Below, one piece after another: positions 1 through 5,961 of a stretch of DNA of 9,374 nucleotides. Source of the stretch: Candidatus Aminicenans sakinawicola JGI OTU-1. GTDB taxonomy: Bacteria; Acidobacteriota; Aminicenantia; Aminicenantales; Aminicenantaceae. The DNA is taken from the NCBI GenBank assembly GCA_000493965.1, contig AWNV01000091.1, positions 1 to 9,374 on the forward strand, written 5' to 3'. Position 1 is the stretch's first letter. Each line of letters starts with the position of its first letter. The position numbers and the translations under genes were made by a program. The notes under the pieces were generated by a model. The model worked only from the letters and a program-made list of their open reading frames with translations. It was not told the origin of the DNA and ran no database searches.

Positions 1-111
1 GTCATAAGCAAAATAGCTGGCCATTGCAGCTAGACTAATCATGAAAAGCGCTAAATAGCCAAACATATAAGCCTTGACCAAAGACGCTTTTTTTTCTGAT
101 GAATTAGACAT
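1..111 (-). CDS. N-terminus of an unidentified membrane protein (cut by window edge)
   Basis: Only the first 37 codons are present; the gene runs off the left edge. ATG is at 109-111, preceded by a strong Shine-Dalgarno AGGAGGA at 121-127. The peptide has a short polar, Lys-containing head (MSNSSEKKASLVK) followed by a hydrophobic segment at about residues 14-36 (AYMFGYLALFMISLAAM...), so it is an N-terminal membrane anchor or uncleaved signal. There is no Cys lipobox. It lies 213 bases downstream of the HD-like membrane protein on the same strand, too far to call an operon. The family cannot be told from this fragment. Confidence 0.7.
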   Translation of the reverse strand, partial: MSNSSEKKASLVKAYMFGYLALFMISLAAMASYFAYD

Positions 112-324
112 TCAAATAAATCCTCCTCATCCAAGGGCTAAAACTTCAATCTCATCAACCGAAAATCGAATAATAGCCGACTGTAAAGATCAATTTATTT
201 TTTTCTCCTCAATGAATGAGGAAAAAATCAGACTCATAAGAATTGGCAATTAATAAAAAGCATAATATAAATCAAGAAACTTTACTGAAAAACATACAAA
301 GAAAATCTGTCTTTAAATAAATTA
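112..324 (-). other. Non-coding gap with a hairpin in the leader of the left-edge gene
   Basis: This 213-base AT-rich spacer separates two minus-strand genes. The clearest structure is a stem-loop at about 200-227: TCCTCA pairs with TGAGGA around a 5-base loop, and the stem extends through a T-run/A-run pairing past one bulged C. The A-rich arm follows the stem on either strand, so it lacks the trailing T-tract of an intrinsic terminator. I found no convincing -35/-10 pair and no intrinsic terminator for the upstream gene. Confidence 0.45.
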
Positions 325-1272
325 TCAGACCGAAACAACCAGTTGTAAAGCATGTACAGCAGAGGAATGGAAAGTACGACCTGCAAGCTTCATTACATTT
401 GAAATAGAGTTATACTCTTCTTTCCCCTGAAAAGGTGGAGCATTTGTCTCAATTTTGTCGTAAATATTCGCGAGAGCAATAATACTGCTCCCGATTGGAA
501 CTTCCTCCAGATTCTTATCAAGTATATCTGCCTCTTCAATATAGAAATAGAAAAAGTTAGTAAGAAGGGGTTCTACTTCCTTTAAAAGAGCAGCCGTCGC
601 CTTTAGCATTACCTTTTCTCTATCATTAAGGGGTGATTCTGTGATTTTCGGGCCTGTTTCTAAAAATTCTGTCACTTCCTCAAAAAGATGAATATTTGAG
701 AGTAAATTTCCAGCCTCAGCAAGAAGGGCAGCTGATTTTATATTTTCTACTTCTCTTTTATCCAGCCCTACGGTAGCAGCAATTTTCCCAGCCAAGAGAG
801 ATACCCTCAAAGAATATGGCTTTATTTCATCGGCACACTCAAGATATTTAAAAAGGATCTCAGTCACTCCAATATAAGCTCTCCTCAAGTTAGCAATCTT
901 GCTTTCCCTCTGCTCAGAAGCGCCTCCAATGACTGCTGCTATTAAAATCAAGAAGCCTCCCCAACTAATAAGATTGATTATTTCATCTAATGATAAAATC
1001 TCATTGCTTCCAGTAACCAGATGTACAAAGAGAAGATAAAGAATAACCAAGAGAATACAAAAAAAACTTATCAATACTGCTCTTTTTCTGCCGAGAAAAT
1101 ACCCGGAAAGTATAACAGGGAGGAAAAAGAAGTTGAGAAAAGAAAATTTATAACGGACAAGAAAAGCAATGGCGATTGCTCCCAAAAAAATGAGAGTAAT
1201 CAGAGAACCCTCAAAATGATCCAGCACAAAGTTCTTGATTTTCATCATTCTTTTACCTCTTCTAAAATCCAT
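325..1272 (-). CDS. Four-helix membrane protein with a degenerate (probably inactive) HD-GYP-like domain
   Basis: The 315-residue product has four hydrophobic segments (about 23-40, 43-62, 65-87, 98-118) and then a cytoplasmic helical domain from about 130 to the end. That domain follows the order of an HD/HD-GYP phosphodiesterase. A region like 'YTxxHSxRV' is KPYSLRV (151-157), the HD-containing helix is AALLAEAGNLL (181-191), and the closing 'IPLGARILAVADxYDAM' segment is VPIGSSIIALANIYDKI (258-274). The metal-binding residues are absent: HD is replaced by AE, the first His is missing, and no HHE or GYP motif is present. I infer a pseudo-enzyme acting as a membrane sensor, scaffold or nucleotide-binding protein. 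Two starts are possible. ATG at 1270-1272 has AGAGGGG only 3 bases away. ATG at 1246-1248 (residue 9) has AGAAGAGG at 1256-1263 with a 7-base spacing and is more likely. Confidence 0.72.
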   Translation of the reverse strand: MDFRRGKRMMKIKNFVLDHFEGSLITLIFLGAIAIAFLVRYKFSFLNFFFLPVILSGYFLGRKRAVLISFFCILLVILYLLFVHLVTGSNEILSLDEIINLISWGGFLILIAAVIGGASEQRESKIANLRRAYIGVTEILFKYLECADEIKPYSLRVSLLAGKIAATVGLDKREVENIKSAALLAEAGNLLSNIHLFEEVTEFLETGPKITESPLNDREKVMLKATAALLKEVEPLLTNFFYFYIEEADILDKNLEEVPIGSSIIALANIYDKIETNAPPFQGKEEYNSISNVMKLAGRTFHSSAVHALQLVVSV

Positions 1273-1376
1273 TTTCCCCTCTTTTTTATCAAACTACAAA
1301 TAATTAATAGTGGTTCAAACATTGAATTTATAATATTCGATAAATTTATATCACCCAAAAAAAGTTTAGTCAACAT
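1245..1376 (-). CDS. Possible 43-codon ORF overlapping the HD-like gene by ATGA
   Basis: From ATG at 1374-1376 a 43-codon frame runs to a TGA at 1245-1247. It overlaps the preferred ATG of the HD-like membrane protein in an ATGA junction, the layout of translationally coupled genes. The product begins MLTKLFLGDINL and ends KWILEEVKE; I recognise no family. A GGGAGGA run abuts the ATG, which is closer than usual, so the TTG codon immediately after it could be the real start. The promoter proposed at 1345-1373 lies inside this frame. A transcript from that promoter would start near 1338 and lack the start codon, so both can be right only if there is also read-through from dut. Chance is a real alternative. 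Confidence 0.25.
   Translation of the reverse strand: MLTKLFLGDINLSNIINSMFEPLLIICSLIKKRGKWILEEVKE
1256..1263 (-). promoter_or_regulatory. Ribosome binding site favouring the internal start at 1248
   Basis: AGAAGAGG lies 7 bases upstream of ATG 1246-1248, which is itself followed by a second ATG. The upstream ATG at 1270-1272 has a purine run only 3 bases away, so this site argues for a protein 8 residues shorter. Confidence 0.5.
1345..1373 (-). promoter_or_regulatory. Sigma-70-type promoter for the HD-like membrane protein
   Basis: On the minus strand TTGACT (1368-1373), a 17-base spacer and TATAAA (1345-1350) match the housekeeping consensus at 5 of 6 positions in each hexamer. The predicted start is near 1338, giving a leader of about 65-90 bases. 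It suggests the gene is not simply read through from dut, which ends at 1398. Confidence 0.6.
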
Positions 1377-1397
1377 TCCTCCCTGAATCTGATGGGT

Positions 1398-1820
1398 TTA
1401 ATATCTACCGGTACTTCCAAAGCCTCTCTCGCCGCGGCAAGTCTCATCAAGTTCCTCTGTCTCGACGACTTCCACCTCAGCAACCGGCTGGATCAGGAGT
1501 TGAGCAATTTTCATTCCTTTCTCAACCGTAAAAGATTTCTCTCCTAGATTCATCATTACAACTTTAACCTCACCCCGATAACCTGAATCAATCACTCCTG
1601 CCAGCTTATGAACACCTTTTAACGAAACTCCACTCTTATCCCAGATCACTCCCACATATCCTTCAGGAATAGCAATTTTGATCCCTGTAGAAACAGACAC
1701 AGCTGAATTTTTCCTTAAGACGGTATCCATCGAGGAGAATAGATCCAATCCTGCATCTCCCTTGTGCCCATAAAAAGGAAGCTTTGAATCTTTGTTAATT
1801 CTTTTGACTTTAAGTTTCAT
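1398..1820 (-). CDS. dut: Deoxyuridine 5'-triphosphate nucleotidohydrolase (dUTPase)
   Basis: It hydrolyses dUTP to dUMP and pyrophosphate, keeping uracil out of DNA and supplying dUMP for thymidylate synthesis. The 140-residue length is typical of the homotrimeric dUTPase family, and all five family motifs appear in order. Motif I is GDAGLDLFSS, motif II DKSGVSLKG, motif III GVIDSGYRGEV with the catalytic Asp and substrate-stacking Tyr, motif IV GMKIAQLLIQP, and the C-terminal P-loop-like motif V RGERGFGSTGRY. Motif II has Lys where the commonly cited form has Arg (RSG). The ATG follows the nrdG stop by 3 bases, so translation is probably coupled. It is the last gene of the nrd operon, which fits coordinated dNTP production and clean-up. 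Confidence 0.95.
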   Translation of the reverse strand: MKLKVKRINKDSKLPFYGHKGDAGLDLFSSMDTVLRKNSAVSVSTGIKIAIPEGYVGVIWDKSGVSLKGVHKLAGVIDSGYRGEVKVVMMNLGEKSFTVEKGMKIAQLLIQPVAEVEVVETEELDETCRGERGFGSTGRY

Positions 1821-1823
1821 TCT

Positions 1824-2522
1824 TCAGATTCCCTCGATTCTAACCTCTGAAAAAAATGGCTCTGCAATTCTCGCAAACTCCTTAATCTCTTTCTCCCCAT
1901 AGGGTTTTCTATGTTGAAATTCATTATCTATAGTATTCCTCGGCTGGAACTGCTGAATCTGGTAGATTCCCGGACATGTTAGCATCTTGCTTATTCTTTC
2001 TATATCACCTTTGGTAATCATGCCAGGAACAGCAGTTGTACGGAAAATAAAGTCCAGGCCTGAGCTCTTAATAATATCAATGCTCTTTTGGATGTCTTCT
2101 TTATTTACACTTGACTTAGTTATTTCCCTGTACCTTTCTAAAGGAGCTTTAACATCCATAGCTATATAATCAACAAGTTTCTTCCGGATTATATCTTTAA
2201 GCCTTAAAGGAAAAGAACCATTTGTGTCGACTTTCACTAAAAAATGCCTCTCCTTAATTAGACGAAGAAAATCTTCTAAACCATCATGAATCAGGGGTTC
2301 CCCACCGGAGACACATATCCCATCAAGCCAGTTTTTTCTTGAATCAATATAACTAAGAAAATAATTCATCGGGATAGTTGGAACTGTTTCCGGCCTTAAA
2401 ACAAGGTCCGCATTATGACAGAAAGGGCATCTAAAATTGCAACCTCCCAGAAACACAGTAGAAGAAATAAAGCCTGGAAAGTCTTTAGGGGCAAATTTTT
2501 CTAAGCCTTTGATTTCAACCAC
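1824..2522 (-). CDS. nrdG: Anaerobic ribonucleotide reductase activating enzyme (radical SAM)
   Basis: NrdG uses a [4Fe-4S] cluster and S-adenosylmethionine to generate the glycyl radical on NrdD. The 232-residue protein carries the radical-SAM cluster motif CNFRCPFC (Cys28, Cys32, Cys35) followed by HN, and the SAM-binding GGEP at 73-76. A later FRTTAVPGM strand-loop (near residue 160) fits the same fold. Its length and the N-terminal GxxxFxxxDFPGF approach resemble the NrdG2-type activases (TIGR02495), longer than E. coli NrdG. The start is GTG at 2520-2522. It overlaps the redoxin gene by 22 bases and is preceded by AGGGAGGAG at 2531-2539 with 8-base spacing, which fixes the start inside the upstream gene. 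The pyruvate formate-lyase activase family is similar, but the neighbouring nrdD settles the role. Confidence 0.93.
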   Translation of the reverse strand: MVEIKGLEKFAPKDFPGFISSTVFLGGCNFRCPFCHNADLVLRPETVPTIPMNYFLSYIDSRKNWLDGICVSGGEPLIHDGLEDFLRLIKERHFLVKVDTNGSFPLRLKDIIRKKLVDYIAMDVKAPLERYREITKSSVNKEDIQKSIDIIKSSGLDFIFRTTAVPGMITKGDIERISKMLTCPGIYQIQQFQPRNTIDNEFQHRKPYGEKEIKEFARIAEPFFSEVRIEGI

Positions 2523-2767
2523 TTCTCCAGCTCCTCCCTGTTATTCAGCACTGCTACAACTTCTTCTCCATCCTGAAGTACCAATGTGGGAATAATAATC
2601 GCTCCTTTAATATCTCGCTTAATCACTTTAATAAATTCTCTAATTTTCAACTTACTCTCTTTCAATATCAGGTTATATTCCTCACCATCAATATCCGTTT
2701 TTTCCAAGCACTGTTTAAGCCTGTCACACTTAGTACAATTTGGATAGGAAAAAAGTATATATTTCAT
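2501..2767 (-). CDS. Small thioredoxin/glutaredoxin-like redoxin of the class III RNR operon (NrdH-like)
   Basis: This 88-residue thioredoxin-fold protein has a redox-active CxxC, CTKC at residues 11-14, right after the first beta strand (KYILFSYPN). A cis-Pro strand follows at about 57-63 (IIIPTLV), and the C-terminus is a charged helix. There is no signal peptide, so it acts in the cytoplasm. Placed between nrdD and nrdG, it is probably the electron donor that reduces the NrdD active-site cysteines, as described for NrdH-type proteins encoded with the thiol-dependent class III enzymes. It starts 12 bases after the nrdD stop with no visible Shine-Dalgarno, so translation probably depends on ribosomes finishing nrdD. 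Its 3' end overlaps nrdG. General disulfide exchange is the alternative role. Confidence 0.82.
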   Translation of the reverse strand: MKYILFSYPNCTKCDRLKQCLEKTDIDGEEYNLILKESKLKIREFIKVIKRDIKGAIIIPTLVLQDGEEVVAVLNNREELEKWLKSKA

Positions 2768-2779
2768 TGTTATAGAATA

Positions 2780-4852
2780 TTAATTTATAACTTCGTAAGG
2801 CGTTCTTTCTTTGAATTCCTGCTGTTTCCCATCGTTCCATGTGGAAACTGGCCTCAAATAACCCACTATTCTTGAATAAACCTCAGTTTTTTTGCCGCAG
2901 TCAGGACATTCATAAACTTCTCCCTTGATATATCCGTGGTTTGGACAAATGCTAAAAGTAGGAGTGATGCTGAAATATGGCACTTCTGTTTCAGAAATTT
3001 TCTTAACTAGCTTCTTACATGTTTCTTTGTCGATAGATTCAGGAAGGAAAGCATGAAATATAGTTCCTCCCGTATACATGGGCTGGATATGTTTTTGATG
3101 TTCCAGGGCATCAAAAATATCACGTGTAGCATCAACATTGAGCTGAGTGGAATTTGTGAGATATGGATATTTGTCTGTTCCCGATGTTATAATCCGATTG
3201 TATTTCTGCTTGTCCAGCCTTGCCAGCCGGTATGAAGTCGATTCTGCCGGGGTTGCTTCCAGATTATAAAGATTCCCTGTCTCTTCTTGAAATTGCCTGA
3301 TTGTCTCTTTCATAAATTTCAGGATTTTAACTGTGAATTCCTTCCCTTCCGGAGTACCGATTCCCCTGCCAAGAAAATTCATACAGGTTTCATGCATCCC
3401 CAGCAGTCCAATCGTAGAAAAATGATTGTCGAAATGGCCGAGGTATTCCAGCGTGTAAGGCATAAGCCCCCTGCTCAGCATGTTGTTAACAACTCTCCGC
3501 TTGATTTCGAGAGCTTCCTTTGCTAAAACCATTACATCTTTCAACAGAGAAAAAAACTCTATTTCGTTTCCAGCTTCGTATCCAATTCTATTCAGGTTTA
3601 CAGTTACAACCCCGATAGAACCCGTAGAATCTCCAGGACCCCATATGCTCCCAGGTCTTCTAATAAGCTCCCTCTGGTCAAGATTTAATCGGCAGCACAT
3701 TGCACGTATATCGCCTGGGTCAAGATTTGTCCCGATGTAATTTTGAAAATATGGGATTCCATACTTAGCGGTTACATTAAAAAGCAAATCGGCATTTGAA
3801 GAATCCCAATCAAAGTCCCTGGTCAGATTATAAGTAGGAATCGGAAATGTAAAAACACGTCCTTTCTGATCTCCTTCTATCATCAGCTCCAGGAAAGCTT
3901 TGTTGATCATATCCATTTCACCCTGGCATTCTCCATATGTAAAATTCTTCTCTTCTCCACCAACAATAACACATCTTTCCTTCATGTCTTTCGGAACAGT
4001 CCAATCAAAAGTCAGGTTAGAGAAAGGTGTCTGCCATCCCCATCGAGAAGGAACATTAAGCCCGAAAATAAGCTTCTGAATATCCTGCTTTACATTTTCA
4101 TACTCAAGGTTATCCGTTCTTATAAAAGGGGCTAAAAATGTATCCACGCTGGAAAACGCCTGAGCCCCGGCAAATTCTCCCTGCATTGTCCCGATGAAAT
4201 TCACCATGTGAAGAGTTGCAGTTTCTAGATGCTTAGCTGGAAAAGAATGAACCTGGTTGGGAACATGTCCGAATCCTTTCTTTAGCAGGTTCTCAAGAGA
4301 CCATCCTGCACAGTAACCCACAATAGGATATGAGAGGTCATGTATATGAAGGGCACCCTCGTTATGAGCCTTCTTAATCTTCTCTGAATAAAGCTGATTA
4401 AGGGCAAAATTCGCTAAAACTTCCCCCGCTACCCTGGCATTTAATCCCGAAAAACTCGTTACGCCCTCGTTGGAGTTTTCTTTTACTTTCCAATCCCTAT
4501 CATTTATATAGTCTTTTATCAACCTTTCCAGGTTAATACCAATTTCCCCGGCTTCCCGAATATCTTTATGCCTGTTCCTGTAAAGAATGTATGACTTTGC
4601 AATATCATGATATCCCTGTTTCATGAGAACCATCTCTACAATATCCTGAATCTGTTCCACTGAAGGAATGGTATAACCTGCAAATTTATCTTCCAGCATG
4701 AAAGTCGCGATATCTGATATATTCTTGGCTATCTGCTTGTCTGATAAGCCATTAGCTTGCATTGCATTGTAAATAGCATTCGTAATCTTTTCCTGTACAA
4801 AATCCGTGACTGCACCATCCCTTTTCTTGATTCTAGAAACAGTTCTATTCAT
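2780..4852 (-). CDS. nrdD: Anaerobic (class III) ribonucleoside-triphosphate reductase
   Basis: NrdD reduces ribonucleoside triphosphates to dNTPs under anoxia with an oxygen-sensitive glycyl radical. The 690-residue protein opens with an ATP-cone allosteric domain (about 3-95, starting RTVSRIKKRDGAVTDF). The ten-stranded barrel follows, with conserved SGLNARVAGE (135-144), Cys181 in GYCAGWSL, WGWQTPFSNLTFD (271-283), Cys386/387 in AMCCRLN and ATPAESTSYRLA (533-544). The C-terminus holds a Zn site (Cys636, His639, Cys649, Cys652) and the glycyl-radical motif RIVGY, with Gly664 as the likely radical site. In GSIGVVT (411-417), Ser412 sits where my recalled E. coli/T4 sequence GNLGVVT has the formate-binding Asn, suggesting a thiol-reduced subtype. 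The start has GGGAGA at 4859-4864, 6 bases upstream. It is the first gene of the operon, with NrdR boxes upstream. Confidence 0.97.
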   Translation of the reverse strand: MNRTVSRIKKRDGAVTDFVQEKITNAIYNAMQANGLSDKQIAKNISDIATFMLEDKFAGYTIPSVEQIQDIVEMVLMKQGYHDIAKSYILYRNRHKDIREAGEIGINLERLIKDYINDRDWKVKENSNEGVTSFSGLNARVAGEVLANFALNQLYSEKIKKAHNEGALHIHDLSYPIVGYCAGWSLENLLKKGFGHVPNQVHSFPAKHLETATLHMVNFIGTMQGEFAGAQAFSSVDTFLAPFIRTDNLEYENVKQDIQKLIFGLNVPSRWGWQTPFSNLTFDWTVPKDMKERCVIVGGEEKNFTYGECQGEMDMINKAFLELMIEGDQKGRVFTFPIPTYNLTRDFDWDSSNADLLFNVTAKYGIPYFQNYIGTNLDPGDIRAMCCRLNLDQRELIRRPGSIWGPGDSTGSIGVVTVNLNRIGYEAGNEIEFFSLLKDVMVLAKEALEIKRRVVNNMLSRGLMPYTLEYLGHFDNHFSTIGLLGMHETCMNFLGRGIGTPEGKEFTVKILKFMKETIRQFQEETGNLYNLEATPAESTSYRLARLDKQKYNRIITSGTDKYPYLTNSTQLNVDATRDIFDALEHQKHIQPMYTGGTIFHAFLPESIDKETCKKLVKKISETEVPYFSITPTFSICPNHGYIKGEVYECPDCGKKTEVYSRIVGYLRPVSTWNDGKQQEFKERTPYEVIN

Positions 4853-4879
4853 TTAAGATCTCCCTTTTTAACTAAAAGC

Positions 4880-4901
4880 GCCTTATTCACACAATAAAGG
4901 C
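4880..4901 (-). other. Leader hairpin just upstream of the nrdD ribosome binding site
   Basis: On the minus strand GCCTTTATT-GTGTG-AATAAGGC forms an 8-bp stem with one bulged base and a 5-base loop, followed by GCTTTTAG and then the nrdD Shine-Dalgarno. It could be an attenuator or affect translation. Other local hairpins lie at 4936-4949 (5-bp stem) and 4919-4934 (4-bp stem). I could not match the leader to a known riboswitch class. Confidence 0.35.
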
Positions 4902-4965
4902 AACATTCTATCTATGGAGGCTTTCCCTCTAGCCTTTCTCGAAAGAGAATACCAATACCCCTAAA

Positions 4966-4981
4966 TCACCACATCTTGTAT
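4966..4981. promoter_or_regulatory. NrdR box 2 (weaker copy)
   Basis: TCACCACATCTTGTAT matches the NrdR consensus acaCwAtATaTwGtgt at about 11 of 16 positions, including all the strongly conserved C, A, A, T, T, G. It lies exactly 32 bp centre to centre from the better box at 4998-5013, three helical turns, the tandem geometry described for NrdR operators. Confidence 0.55.
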
Positions 4982-4997
4982 ATTAAAAATCCTTTCG

Positions 4998-5013
4998 GCA
5001 CTAAATATTGTGT
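4998..5013. promoter_or_regulatory. NrdR box 1 (strong match)
   Basis: GCACTAAATATTGTGT matches the NrdR consensus acaCwAtATaTwGtgt at 14 of 16 positions. It sits just downstream of the predicted nrdD transcription start (near 5018). Bound NrdR there would block initiation or early elongation when dATP/ATP levels signal dNTP sufficiency. The nrdR gene itself is not in the window. Confidence 0.75.
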
Positions 5014-5024
5014 TTGTGCTATTA

Positions 5025-5053
5025 AATTTATATCCAACTTTTCAGCTTGTCAA
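5025..5053 (-). promoter_or_regulatory. Sigma-70-type promoter of the nrdD operon
   Basis: Minus-strand TTGACA (5048-5053) is a perfect -35. A 17-base spacer leads to TAAATT (5025-5030), overlapped by TATAAA at 5027-5032 with a 15-base spacer. The start would be near 5018, immediately before NrdR box 1, leaving a leader of about 165 bases. Confidence 0.6.
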
Positions 5054-5276
5054 GCTCTTTTTTCATTTTCTTTTATTTTTTTTAATTTCTCCAAATTATA
5101 AGCTGAATTATTCATGAAAACTGCCGTTACTATAAGATAAATTTTAAAGGAGAAAACCTTCAATCTTTCGCATCATTACCTCCATCTAATCAACAATTGG
5201 ACAAAAATCGAGCATGAAAGCTTTGAATAATCCAGGTATTATAAAAAAAGAGAATTCCGGCACAGCAGATTGTATA

Positions 5277-5888
5277 TCAATCAAACATTGAAACTCCATA
5301 TTTTTCGAGTTCTGCCTCAAGGTCGGTCTCCGGGTCAAAAAGAACAGCATTCAATCCAATATTTAATGCAGCCTCGACATTTTCTTCTCTGTCATCAATA
5401 AAGATACACTCCCATGCCTCAGTTTTTGCCTTTTCTAGAGCTTTCCAGTATATCTGTGGATGAGGTTTAACATAACCAGCCTCATACGATAGAATATATT
5501 CATCAAAAATCAGGAGTTCGGGAAATTTTTTTTTAATAAATTCAAACCGCATAACGTCTGTATTTGAAAGCAAAACAAGCCTGCATTTCGACTCAACCTT
5601 TTTTAATATCTTTAATACAGCCATATTAGGAGAAAAAACATCATTATAGATAGAGAAAAATGTATTATGATCTATTTCGGCTTTAAGACTCTTAATAGAT
5701 TCTCGGAAAAAATGCCCAGGGGTTATCTTTCCAGTGTCAAAAGAGTGAATAAGCTCGTGGTTTGCCAAAGCTATTTCAGCAATCTGGTCCGCAGAAAACG
5801 GACTGTAGTTTGCTATCTTACAAAAAAAAATATTATTATCAAAAAATACAAGTACCTTCCCTAAATCGGATATTACGCTCTTTATCAT
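5277..5888 (-). CDS. HAD-superfamily phosphatase (YihX / epoxide-hydrolase N-domain-like)
   Basis: The 203-residue cytosolic HAD-IA-type hydrolase probably acts on a small phosphorylated metabolite; the substrate cannot be told from sequence. Motif I is SDLGKVLVFFD with nucleophile Asp8. The second Asp of the usual DxD is Gly, as in the DLGGV/DLGNV subgroup that includes YihX and the soluble epoxide hydrolase N-domain. A helical cap (about 18-85) follows. Motif II is LLSNTD (Ser108, Asn109), motif III Lys141 in GYVKPHPQIYWKAL, and motif IV CIFIDDREENV (Asp165, Asp166). The start is forced by motif I at residue 8, and no other start codon lies just upstream. The ATG has no good Shine-Dalgarno. 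The gene has its own promoter at 5933-5961 and no evident link to its neighbours. Confidence 0.88.
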   Translation of the reverse strand: MIKSVISDLGKVLVFFDNNIFFCKIANYSPFSADQIAEIALANHELIHSFDTGKITPGHFFRESIKSLKAEIDHNTFFSIYNDVFSPNMAVLKILKKVESKCRLVLLSNTDVMRFEFIKKKFPELLIFDEYILSYEAGYVKPHPQIYWKALEKAKTEAWECIFIDDREENVEAALNIGLNAVLFDPETDLEAELEKYGVSMFD

Positions 5889-5932
5889 AGAAACAGTTTC
5901 GTTCTGAAAAACCCCCTATCTTAGTTTGGAAA

Positions 5933-5961
5933 ATTATGCCTTAAATTAAGGCTTTTGTCTA
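5933..5961 (-). promoter_or_regulatory. Sigma-70-type promoter of the HAD gene
   Basis: Minus-strand TAGACA (5956-5961), a 17-base spacer and CATAAT (5933-5938) each match the consensus at 5 of 6 positions. The TAG stop codon of the upstream lipoprotein gene forms part of the -35. The start would be near 5926, giving a leader of about 38 bases. Confidence 0.55.
5938..5952. promoter_or_regulatory. Perfect 15-bp palindrome in the HAD promoter spacer (candidate operator)
   Basis: GCCTTAA-A-TTAAGGC is a perfect 7+1+7 inverted repeat lying between the -35 and -10 of the HAD promoter, a classic repressor position. As RNA it could form a small hairpin just after the lipoprotein stop, but on the minus strand only ATAATTTTCC follows. 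It would therefore be a weak terminator. Confidence 0.4.

Larger units (their letters stand above)
4853..5276 (-). other. 424-base regulatory gap between the HAD gene and nrdD
   Basis: The gap holds the nrdD promoter (5025-5053), two NrdR-type boxes (4966-4981, 4998-5013) and a leader of about 165 bases with hairpins. A second perfect TATAAT lies at 5095-5100 (minus strand) but has no good -35. A 10-codon frame (MMRKIEGFLL) at 5144-5176 sits behind a consensus GGAGGT. No gene of normal size and no clear intrinsic terminator for the HAD gene is visible. Confidence 0.6.

Noticed and set aside
325..1248. Active cyclic-di-GMP phosphodiesterase
   Set aside because: The HD pair, additional metal-binding His residues and the GYP motif are all absent, so catalysis by the known mechanism is not expected.
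1021..1386. A 121-codon plus-strand frame
   Set aside because: It is antisense to the transmembrane part of the pseudo-HD-GYP gene, is low-complexity and Lys/Asn-rich, and lacks a ribosome site and any family resemblance.
4853..4980. Possible c-di-GMP or other riboswitch in the nrdD leader (an AAAGCCTCC string is present)
   Set aside because: Only a short string resembles the GEMM aptamer; the partner helix and the conserved 5' elements are missing.
5049..5114. Minus-strand 21-codon frame starting MNNSAYNLEKLKK
   Set aside because: It has no ribosome site, its composition follows the local A-rich tract, and it overlaps the nrdD -35 region.
5938..5956. Intrinsic terminator reading on the plus strand (GCCTTAAATTAAGGC followed by TTTT)
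   Set aside because: There is no plus-strand gene to terminate, the stem is AT-rich, and the position between -35 and -10 of a minus-strand promoter is better explained as an operator.
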